Shown in pieces: positions 4,791 through 10,718 of a stretch of 10,718 nucleotides of DNA (position 1 is its first letter; the number at the start of each line of letters is the position of its first letter). The notes beneath the pieces are model-generated. The model was not told the origin of the DNA. It made no database searches and was given only the letters and a program-made list of their open reading frames with translations. The DNA is from Verrucomicrobiota bacterium. GTDB taxonomy: Bacteria > Verrucomicrobiota > Verrucomicrobiia > Opitutales > UBA2995. The DNA lies in contig JAPUIL010000300.1 of assembly GCA_027297085.1 (NCBI GenBank), positions 1-10,718 on the forward strand, read 5' to 3'. A program made the translations under genes and the position numbers.

Positions 4791-5228
4791 CTATGGATTC
4801 GCCAGCGGACTGCGTGTTTTGAGTTTTGCAAACCGGGAGAAGTCGCGATCGGCGGTAAATAGTTCCTGAACACCATGGTGAACACAAATCGCTGCAATCC
4901 GTGCGTCATGGATCATGGGTCCAACGATCTTACCCTGGGTGGCAAGTTGTTTTAAAACATCAAAGTAACCTGTGTCTTCTCCGATCATTTCGCAACCAGG
5001 TGAATGGATCCATACATCCATCGCTTCTAGCGCAAGCGAAAGAGGGCTTGGTGGATCGAAAATTCTTGGATGGGTCGTTATTGCCAGGAACTCATGTACG
5101 CATGGCCATGGGATGCACCACCTTGTACCACCTTCTGATAGACCTCTGAGAGTTTGGATCGCCTTCGAGTGAAAATCCGAATCTTCGCGATGGGCGTAGA
5201 CCAGCAAGTTTGTATCAACCGAAATCAT
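4791..5228 (-). CDS. PIN-domain toxin, VapC-like
   Basis: A 145-residue PIN-domain protein starting MISVDTNLLVYAHRED. The conserved acidic residues of the nuclease site are D5, E46 (in PWPCVHEFLAI), D108 (in MIHDARIAAIC) and D127 (in LFTADRDF). The VDTNLLVYA start and the PWPCVHEFL motif fit the TA-system VapC group found with short antitoxins of the kind encoded just upstream. ATG 5228 is chosen over an upstream ATG at 5270 because it overlaps the antitoxin stop codon (ATGA) and gives the family N-terminus. The predicted role is a ribonuclease toxin; the target RNA is unknown. It is unrelated in detail to the cassette VapC at 626-985, and its base composition resembles the neighbouring host genes more than the cassettes. 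Confidence 0.85.
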   Translation of the reverse strand: MISVDTNLLVYAHREDSDFHSKAIQTLRGLSEGGTRWCIPWPCVHEFLAITTHPRIFDPPSPLSLALEAMDVWIHSPGCEMIGEDTGYFDVLKQLATQGKIVGPMIHDARIAAICVHHGVQELFTADRDFSRFAKLKTRSPLANP

Positions 5229-5470
5229 GAGCCGTGACCATCGTAGGCCGCGTCGCGTATTTGATTCCAAGACTTTCCCTTGAATTCTTTGGATAGCCCA
5301 TTACCGCTAAAAGTAACTGGATGGACCTTGAAACCCTCACGCGCGGACCGTTCTTCGATGACTTTGCGAAGACCTTCTTCTGTAAGACTGCGAAGTGTCA
5401 GACCCTGATCATGGGCTAACTGCTTTGCTTTCATCAGGAGAGCATCCGAAATTTCAATGGTTGTCTTCAT
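5225..5470 (-). CDS. VapB-like antitoxin
   Basis: An 81-residue protein beginning MKTTIEISDALLMKAKQLA, a ribbon-helix-helix strand and first helix. LTLRSLTEEGLRKVIEER (residues 24-41) completes the DNA-binding domain, and a C-terminal segment ending in SWNQIRDAAYDGHGS is typical of antitoxins paired with PIN toxins. Its TGA overlaps the toxin ATG by the ATGA arrangement, so the two are translationally coupled. An ATG at 5488 would add MGNNGA; the one at 5470 matches the family better and sits where a transcript from the TTGACA at 5504-5499 would begin. No Shine-Dalgarno sequence precedes either start. Its role is to neutralise the toxin and probably to bind the palindrome at 5505-5520. Confidence 0.83.
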   Translation of the reverse strand: MKTTIEISDALLMKAKQLAHDQGLTLRSLTEEGLRKVIEERSAREGFKVHPVTFSGNGLSKEFKGKSWNQIRDAAYDGHGS

Positions 5471-5475
5471 GGCGC

Positions 5476-5520
5476 CATTGTTGCCCATTTAGCCATATTG
5501 TCAAACCCATATATATGGGT
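5476..5520 (-). promoter_or_regulatory. Perfect 16-bp palindrome and promoter of the second toxin-antitoxin pair
   Basis: ACCCATATATATGGGT (5505-5520) is a perfect palindrome. Immediately next to it on the - strand is TTGACA (5504-5499), a perfect -35. AACAAT (5482-5477, 16-bp spacer, 4/6 match) could be the -10 and would place the transcript start at about the ATG at 5470. The palindrome is a strong candidate operator for the antitoxin complex. The TATATA in it could itself be an alternative -10. Confidence 0.5.
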
Positions 5521-5536
5521 CTCTGGAAAAATCCAC

Positions 5537-6184
5537 TTACCAGGGTGCCTTGTCGATTCCGAGCTGTTTGAGGACCTCAGGTGGAGGGCCGTCGAAGGTG
5601 GTAAGGGCGAAATTACCCACGTAGCCAATATCCGTCATGCCAATATTGGTTGTATAGTAACCACCGAGAGTAAGGTTTCTGAATTTGGCAAAAAACCGGG
5701 CTCCGTTTTCAAACTCGGGCAACGCCTCGGGCTGAAAGCAAATGTCGTCGCAAATGGCGGTTTGTTGAACTTCCTTCAATTCATGGAAATCCTTGCGGAA
5801 GCGGCGTTGGGATTCGCGATCGATCCAGGCCAGACCATCTAAAATAATAGCACGGTCGGCTTTTTGGTCGTCGTATGGAGCGCTGATCCACTCATCAATG
5901 AAGTCCGGGACATGCACTTCGGTTGCACTGGGAGAATCTTCGCTTGTGCGGGGTAAAATTATATCAGCCAGGGTGGAAGTTGTGCGGAGTTGGCCCGGCG
6001 TCATGGATCGATCCCAGGGAACTTCTCCGGTCAACATATTTGGATCGGTACCAAAACCTTTGAGAAGCGGATCAGTCTGGCCGAAAGATTTGGCATCCAG
6101 GAGGTGAACCGTTGCGGATGCAGCGAGCATCCATTTGATGGCGGCACGGCGATCCATGCGTTTCTGTGTAATATCCGGTTTCAT
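5537..6184 (-). CDS. Gluconate 2-dehydrogenase subunit 3 family protein, Tat-exported
   Basis: A 215-residue protein of the small-subunit family (PF13618-like) of periplasmic membrane-bound GMC-type dehydrogenases. The N-terminus is a twin-arginine signal: DRRAAIKWMLAASATVHLL at residues 11-29, with RR at 12-13 and a hydrophobic segment. The mature part shows the family pattern TLADIILPRTSEDSPSATEV, the DFIDEWIS segment, and the C-terminal GGYYTTNIGMTDIGYVGN. In gluconate, fructose and FAD-glucose dehydrogenases this subunit carries the Tat signal and chaperones the signal-less catalytic subunit across the membrane. Here it directly follows the GMC gene with TGATG overlap (1 base) and has AAAGGA about 9 nt upstream of ATG 6184; a TTG at 6187 is less likely. 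Start choice and family are firm; the substrate is not known. Confidence 0.88.
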   Translation of the reverse strand: MKPDITQKRMDRRAAIKWMLAASATVHLLDAKSFGQTDPLLKGFGTDPNMLTGEVPWDRSMTPGQLRTTSTLADIILPRTSEDSPSATEVHVPDFIDEWISAPYDDQKADRAIILDGLAWIDRESQRRFRKDFHELKEVQQTAICDDICFQPEALPEFENGARFFAKFRNLTLGGYYTTNIGMTDIGYVGNFALTTFDGPPPEVLKQLGIDKAPW

Positions 6185-7987
6185 CAAATATTTCCTTTCT
6201 TCATTTCTTCCATCATGTAATCAGCCGAACGCCAGGCCAGGGCCATGATAGTGAGCGTGGGATTCTTGTCAGCGTTGGAGCAGAAGGGGCCACCGTCTGT
6301 TATAAATAAATTCTTTACGTCCCAGGTTTGTGAATACTGATTGGTAACCGATTTTTTGCGATCTTCTCCCATCATTGTTCCACCGACTTCGTGTATAATT
6401 TCACCGGGCCTGTAGATGGCTTCCTTCCCCGTGGGATCGATCTCACTGGTCACTGTGCCTCCTTGCTCGACTATAAGTTCGGCAAAGGTTTTGTGCATAT
6501 GTGCTGCCTGACGGATTTCCGGCTCGGCCCATTTCCAATGGAATTTTAAAACAGGAATTCCCCATTTATCTTTCACTTCCCGGTCAATATTGGCGAAGCA
6601 ATCTTCGTTGGGAATCATTTCGCCTCGGCCTGAGTAAGAGACAAAGGATCCGTAGTAGCGACGTGCTTCTTCTTTAAGTCTTTTTCCGTAAGCGCCTTTG
6701 GTAAGGTTTTCGAAACCGTTGAACGATCCTGGACCGGGTGCGTCACGTGTGCCCCCTGTTTCGATATGGTAACCGCGAGGAAAATCGAGTTTGCCGGCGG
6801 CTTGTTCCTGGTAAAGCCACCAGGGTGCATACACATGACCGCCTCCTGCTCCATCTTCATTATGCGGTGGGAGATTCTCCAGCGCTGGAACTTGTCCGGT
6901 TACTTTACCTCCCACTGTATCCATAATATACTTACCAACAAGACCGCTCGAATTGGAAACACCATCGGGATGGTGGTAGCTCTGTGAGTTCAGCATGATG
7001 CGCACGGACTCGAGTGAGCTGGCACAGAGTACCACTATCCTGCCTTTCACACTGTAATCCCGGCCCGAAGGCTTATCAATAAAGTTTATAGCTGTGGCTT
7101 TACCGGATCTGTCGGTTTCGACCTCCCGGGCCATGGCGTTGGTGATGATGTCCAGGTTACCGGTAGCGAGGGCGGGGGGCAGGTGAACCGTGGTGGACTG
7201 GTAGTTGGCTTTGATCGAGCAGCCGCGCCCGCACTTGGTGGCCCAGAAACAGGCCAGGCGTTGATCCATTTCCTTGGCCAGGATCTGCTGCGCCTTTGGA
7301 TTGTTGGGGTGCAGCCATTTTGGGATTTTATTCGATTTGAGTCGCTCGCTCATGACGGCCCTATGGCTAGGGACAAGTGGAATACCCAGTTTCCTGGCGT
7401 GTTTGCGTGCGAATAACTCTGCGGCCCTGGCCTTCGGCGGAGCCATAAGCACGCCTTCGGGAGAATTGGGCGTGTTTTCCATGCCTTCGTTGCTTCCGTA
7501 GACACCAATGAGTGACTCGACTCTGTCGTAGTAGGGTGCGACGTCCTCGTAGGATAGTGGCCAGTCGAAGCCGAGGCCATCCCGTGAATAGGGCTTAAAG
7601 TCGTAAGGACCATTACGCAGGGAAATACGGCCCCAGTGGTTGGTGCGTCCTCCCAGCATACGGGCTCGCCACCAGTAAAACTCATCCTTCGGACGGTCTT
7701 GGGCTTGGGTATACGGCTCACCTGGGACTTGCCAACCTCCATCGATGGTTGCGTCGTAGTAACCGAAAGGTTTGCCCGGCGTACTTTCACCGCGGAGAGG
7801 TGCCTGTTCGTTGGTGTTGAACATGGGCGTCTCGGAGACCGGGTCGTAATTGCGTCCAGCTTCGAGCATGAGGACCTTTACGCCCTCCATAGCCAGGGTG
7901 TAGGCGGTTTGGCCGCCGGCGGGCGCCAGAGCCGACGATAATGACGTCGTATTCAGGTTTCGTTTTACCTGCGTTGATATGAGGCAT
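6184..7987 (-). CDS. GMC-family FAD oxidoreductase, interrupted by a one-base frameshift
   Basis: With one base removed from the G-run at 7921-7923 this encodes 600 residues. ATG 7987 starts MPHINAGKTKPEYDVIIVGSG; the frame breaks in the FAD-binding GSGAAG (residues 19-24) and resumes at GGQTAYTLAMEG. Without correction only a 568-residue frame from 7890 remains, lacking the nucleotide-binding loop. Other features are intact (repaired numbering): GGRTNHWGR at 112-120, the C-terminal HEVGGTMMG with catalytic His532, and NADKNPTLTIMALAWRSADY with Asn575, 43 residues apart as usual for GMC enzymes. Cys246, Cys252 and Cys256 have the spacing reported for 3Fe-4S ligands in bacterial FAD-glucose dehydrogenase. 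It has no signal peptide and probably rides with the Tat-borne small subunit. It likely oxidises a sugar or alcohol in the periplasm. Confidence 0.85.
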
Positions 7988-8244
7988 AAAATAGGTGTGT
8001 TAGAATAATCTGATTAACAATGACGCAGGGTAGGGGGGTGGAAAGGGTGCGTCTAGAATTTATTTGGATTCCGATTATTTTGAATGGCGAAATGAAATCG
8101 CAACGTTCAAAAAGCTCCTCAGGTGGCAAGACCATCAGCTTACCAAGGTGGTGGTTTGACTTCGGTGCTTTCTGAATGTATCAGAGCTTAAGAAAATCGA
8201 CTCGATGGTCATTTTCAATTCACCGATCCCTAAACACTTTCTTT
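7988..8244. promoter_or_regulatory. Divergent intergenic region with a promoter for the beta-propeller gene
   Basis: The region lies between the - strand GMC operon and the + strand propeller gene and must hold both promoters. On the + strand TTGACT (8156-8161) is followed after 17 bp by TATCAG (8179-8184), a reasonable sigma-70-type pair. Transcription from it would begin near 8191, past the ATG at 8176, which supports ATG 8245 as the real start of the propeller gene. I see no clear operator palindrome or terminator, and no convincing - strand promoter. Confidence 0.4.
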
Positions 8245-9423
8245 ATGAAACAATCTCAAGACCCCACTTCGAAAACTATAAACCGTCGTGAATTTGTTAC
8301 AGGCGTGAGCGCCGGTCTGACCTACGGCCTGCTTCAACCTGCGAGCGCGCTTGCCGCTTTGGCGGACGTTGCTGTAAGTCGACTGCTCTATGTCACCAAC
8401 GATCCGGAGCAGCGGGTTGATATATTTGATATCGCAGCTGGTCACAAATTTGTTCGCTCATTTCCCATGGGTGGCAAGAAGGTCGGTGGTGTATGTGCGG
8501 ATGCTGCAACAGGACGCCTGTTTATTTCTCAACAGGATGCCGATACGGTTACCGCCTACGATCTGATGACCGGCACTGTTTTGTGGACCGCGAATACCCT
8601 TGAAGCATTTGGACTCGATCACCCCGACCGGCTTTGCATCACTATCGACGGATCTGCGCTTTACGTTCCTATGAAGGATAGCCATCAGACCTTGATTCTG
8701 GATGCATCCAACGGAAAACGCATTAAGCAGTTTGCTAGGCCGGGGCGCCCCCACAATTCCTGGTCGGGAGAGCAGGGTCGTTACATGTATGTGGCCGGGC
8801 GGAGCCATCACACCATGTACTTAGCTGACCAGCGGACCCATAAGGTTGTCAAAAAAATTGGCCCCTTCAGTTGGCCGGTTCGTCCGTTTTCAGTAGATCG
8901 CGAGGAGCGTTACATTTACGCCAACCTCACCTATCTGCTCGGATTTGGCGTGGCGGATGTTGAGACGGGGAAAATTTCGGAGGTGCATCACATGCCGCCT
9001 TTTGAAAGGACGCAGCATTGGTCGGCTCACGGTGATATGCCCCATGGGGATCATCCATTCAGCCATGGAATAGCTGTGCGTCCCGGGGCGAAGGAGGTGT
9101 GGTACCTAGACGATCTCTGGGGTTATCTCTATGTTTTTGATACTTCCAAGTCCGGCTTGAATCCCACGTTCAAAGGGCAAGTCGAGCTTTTTGATGAAAT
9201 CGATCAACCCTGGAGTAGAGACTTTGGAAACCGTTGGGTAGCCTTCAGCCTGGACGGCAAGTACTGCTACCCATCCGACGGTACGGTGGTGGATGCTGAG
9301 GCCGGTAAAAAGACCTCCATGTGGATTTCACCAAGTGAGAAGCTTATCGAAGTGGAGCTCAAAGGAGACACCGTCAATCGCGTTAGCGGTCAAATGGGAG
9401 GTGTCTACGATCGGGCAGTCTGA
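8245..9423 (+). CDS. Tat-exported YncE/YVTN-type beta-propeller protein
   Basis: A 392-residue protein with a twin-arginine signal (NRREFVTGVSAGLTYGLL at residues 13-30, cleavage probably near ALA about residue 41). Beta-propeller blades follow. The YVTN-like first blade LLYVTNDPEQRVDIFDIAAG is followed by repeated 'adaatgrLFISQQDADTVTAYD' and 'ALYVPMKDSHQTLILDASNG' style blades through most of the sequence, and His-rich loops (HHMPPFERTQHWSAHGDMPH) near the middle. There is no CXXCH, so it is not a cytochrome. ATG 8245 is preferred over 8176 because it places the RR pair at 14-15 and lies downstream of the predicted promoter. It is encoded divergently from the GMC/subunit-3 pair and exported to the same compartment, so a scaffold or binding role in that system is plausible but unproven. 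Low sequence identity makes a closer name unsafe. Confidence 0.8.
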   Translation: MKQSQDPTSKTINRREFVTGVSAGLTYGLLQPASALAALADVAVSRLLYVTNDPEQRVDIFDIAAGHKFVRSFPMGGKKVGGVCADAATGRLFISQQDADTVTAYDLMTGTVLWTANTLEAFGLDHPDRLCITIDGSALYVPMKDSHQTLILDASNGKRIKQFARPGRPHNSWSGEQGRYMYVAGRSHHTMYLADQRTHKVVKKIGPFSWPVRPFSVDREERYIYANLTYLLGFGVADVETGKISEVHHMPPFERTQHWSAHGDMPHGDHPFSHGIAVRPGAKEVWYLDDLWGYLYVFDTSKSGLNPTFKGQVELFDEIDQPWSRDFGNRWVAFSLDGKYCYPSDGTVVDAEAGKKTSMWISPSEKLIEVELKGDTVNRVSGQMGGVYDRAV

Positions 9424-9545
9424 GTAAAGCGGTCACAGAATTTTATGGAAAAAGGATTTCAGCTATATCAGCCAACATCTAGACTTGTGTCGTAGTGGGA
9501 TCTCTCTAGCTATTTGGGGACCACCCGCTCTCTACTTATTCCCCT

Positions 9546-9620
9546 ATGAACAACAACTCTCTTCCCGATCCACCTAAGGCATCCGGTCTCCTGAAGTTCT
9601 GGCAGGAGCTGAGAAGGCGC
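9546..9620 (+). pseudogene. Possible 5' remnant of a 'FWQELRRR' cyclase/kinase/TPR-type gene
   Basis: From ATG 9546 the frame reads MNNNSLPDPPKASGLLKFWQ then ELRRR. This resembles the cytoplasmic start of a widespread bacterial group of membrane proteins (putative adenylate cyclases, Ser/Thr kinases and TPR proteins), which begin with a short Pro-rich stretch, FWQELKRR and then a transmembrane helix. Here no helix follows. The frame runs into the end of the convergent CBS gene and stops at 9708-9710. The rest of such a gene is absent from the window, so this looks like a truncated relic at a junction. The match is short, hence the modest confidence. Confidence 0.35.
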
Positions 9621-9629
9621 CCCTCACTT

Positions 9630-10610
9630 CTATTTCCGCCTGTGCAACTTCGTTCCTTCAAACGGTGCGTCACTGCTCTCCATCAAACCGCTCACATATA
9701 ACATAGTAGGCTTAGGATCCGGTGGCGCGGTGATCAGCTCGTACACCGCATGTAGTAGATCGCATCGGCTGATTTGACCGATCAGTTTTCCATCTCGCAC
9801 CACGGGCAGACGACGGTTGTTCGTGTTGAGGAAGATCTGGGCCATACTCAGAAAGTCCGTGTCTTCAGTGATCGTCTGCGGATTCTTGTTCATGAACGTT
9901 GAGACCATAAACACTTCTTTGGCCGGGGTGTTGCGATAGTCCTCATGGGAATTCTCGTAATCGCGGACGGAATCACGCCACGAGTCGGTGAGTAGCATTG
10001 GCTTTCGGGCCGCACACAGCACATCCCGGCGGCTGATCTGCCCGACCAACTTATCATTGCGCAACACGCACAAACGCCGAAAGTAGTCGTCCACGAACAT
10101 CTGGATCATCCTCGGCACGTCGACGTCTTCGAAGATCGTCCGTCTGGAATCCGTGTTCATGCACTGGGAAACGTCCATCGCGGGCAACCGATCGTAGGCC
10201 GCCCCGACCAACACTCTCATGGCGTATCGCTCGGAAAAGACGCCCATGAATTTTCGTTCGGCGTCAATGACCGGGGCGCCGGAAACGCGCTTCTTCAGCA
10301 AGCGACCTATGGCTTCAAACGCATCCATCCCAGGCGTTATGGTCATGACTCGGGTGACCATAATGTCCTTTGCCTTTGGCAGAGTGTCGCCTATCTGATC
10401 CCTTTGGCCGCCCTTGCTAAGGGCCGCAGCTAACACAGTCATACAGCTTTTGTCGGAAAAGACGCCGAGCAGCTTACCCGTCACGTCAATGACGGGTGCG
10501 CCGGTGATGTGGTGCTTCAGCAAGAGCTCGATTGCCTCGAACACATCGGCATGTGGAGGGAGCGTCACTAATTTCGTGACCAGGATGTCCTTTGCGTACC
10601 TGTTGTTCAT
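9630..10610 (-). CDS. Protein with four CBS domains
   Basis: A 326-residue soluble protein made of four CBS domains in two pairs: residues about 6-60, 80-134, 146-200 and 236-290. The first two share KDI.VT..VT..P..D.FEAI..LLK..(I/V)(T/S)GAPVID and GVFS; the last two share RRL.V.R..KL(I/V)GQISR.D(L/V)L. The gene therefore grew by internal duplication within each pair. Paired CBS domains form Bateman modules that commonly bind adenine nucleotides such as AMP, ATP or S-adenosylmethionine and regulate a partner. No catalytic or membrane domain is attached, so it is a stand-alone sensor with unknown partner. The start ATG 10610 fits the first domain; no Shine-Dalgarno sequence is evident. It runs convergent to the propeller gene and its codon use is GC-richer than the cassette region. 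It is not obviously linked to the oxidase module. Confidence 0.9.
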   Translation of the reverse strand: MNNRYAKDILVTKLVTLPPHADVFEAIELLLKHHITGAPVIDVTGKLLGVFSDKSCMTVLAAALSKGGQRDQIGDTLPKAKDIMVTRVMTITPGMDAFEAIGRLLKKRVSGAPVIDAERKFMGVFSERYAMRVLVGAAYDRLPAMDVSQCMNTDSRRTIFEDVDVPRMIQMFVDDYFRRLCVLRNDKLVGQISRRDVLCAARKPMLLTDSWRDSVRDYENSHEDYRNTPAKEVFMVSTFMNKNPQTITEDTDFLSMAQIFLNTNNRRLPVVRDGKLIGQISRCDLLHAVYELITAPPDPKPTMLYVSGLMESSDAPFEGTKLHRRK

Positions 10611-10634
10611 TGAAAGATTTTCCCAGACTCTTAT

Positions 10635-10695
10635 CTAGTGATAACAAGTTGAAAACGCAAGACTCAATCTGTTCTCAGTTGTATGATAACACTAG
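10635..10695. repeat. Repeated GATAAC motifs upstream of the CBS gene
   Basis: CTAGTGATAAC (10635-10645) and GATAACACTAG (10685-10695) share TGATAACA (10639-10646 and 10684-10691) as a direct repeat, and their outer ends CTAGTG and CACTAG are an inverted repeat. They lie 25-85 bp upstream of the CBS gene start, where a regulator could bind. No clear -35/-10 pair was identified. Confidence 0.25.
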
Positions 10696-10718
10696 CCCGA
10701 GTTCGACAGTTACGGCGG

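Noticed and set aside
5498..5842. 114-codon + strand frame opposite the subunit-3 gene
   Set aside because: It is antisense to a confidently identified gene and has no domain.
7350..7790. 146-codon - strand frame inside the GMC gene
   Set aside because: It lies in another frame of the same strand as the well-supported GMC coding sequence and shows no family pattern.
6184..7890. Calling the GMC enzyme as a complete 568-residue protein starting at 7890
   Set aside because: This start lies after the FAD-binding loop; the missing N-terminus is present in another frame just upstream, so a frameshift explains it.

Overview
The window looks like a chromosomal segment from a Gram-negative, probably marine bacterium. 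Verrucomicrobiota (Opitutae-like) is the best guess, because a family-9 heptosyltransferase, a DUF4254 protein, a GMC-oxidoreductase/gluconate-dehydrogenase-subunit-3 pair and GTAG-headed REP-like hairpins occur together. No rRNA or marker gene fixes the lineage, so the assignment is tentative.

Region 1 (1-2875) reads as the distal end of an integron gene-cassette array. Five attC-like sites end at 378, 1056, 1394, 2017 and 2638. They separate an unrecognised partial cassette, a VapBC cassette, a cassette without a convincing gene, a YefM-YoeB cassette, a GNAT acetyltransferase cassette and a truncated YdeI-like cassette. All convincing genes are on the + strand. The first bases of three cassettes are complementary to the left (R'') core of the attC site at their own far end, as expected of excisable circles. 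No integrase is in the window; the orientation predicts attI and intI to the left, if they still exist. The last cassette is cut short at a tandem repeat that may be an insertion-sequence end.

Region 2 (2951-5520) is host-like and entirely on the - strand: a family-9 glycosyltransferase (LPS heptosyltransferase type), a DUF4254 protein commonly found near envelope-polysaccharide genes, and a second VapBC-type toxin-antitoxin pair behind a perfect 16-bp palindrome. REP-like hairpins flank the glycosyltransferase.

Region 3 (5537-9423) is a periplasmic oxidation module. On the - strand a GMC oxidoreductase runs into a gluconate 2-dehydrogenase subunit-3-like protein with a Tat signal. Divergently on the + strand lies a Tat-exported YncE-like beta-propeller. 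The GMC gene has one extra base inside its GxGxxG codons, so as written it is broken. Apart from that it keeps the catalytic His/Asn pair and three cysteines spaced like the 3Fe-4S ligands of bacterial FAD-glucose dehydrogenase. No c-type cytochrome is present.

Region 4 (9424-10718) holds a short remnant that resembles the start of a 'FWQELRRR' cyclase/kinase/TPR-type protein, and a - strand protein with four CBS domains.
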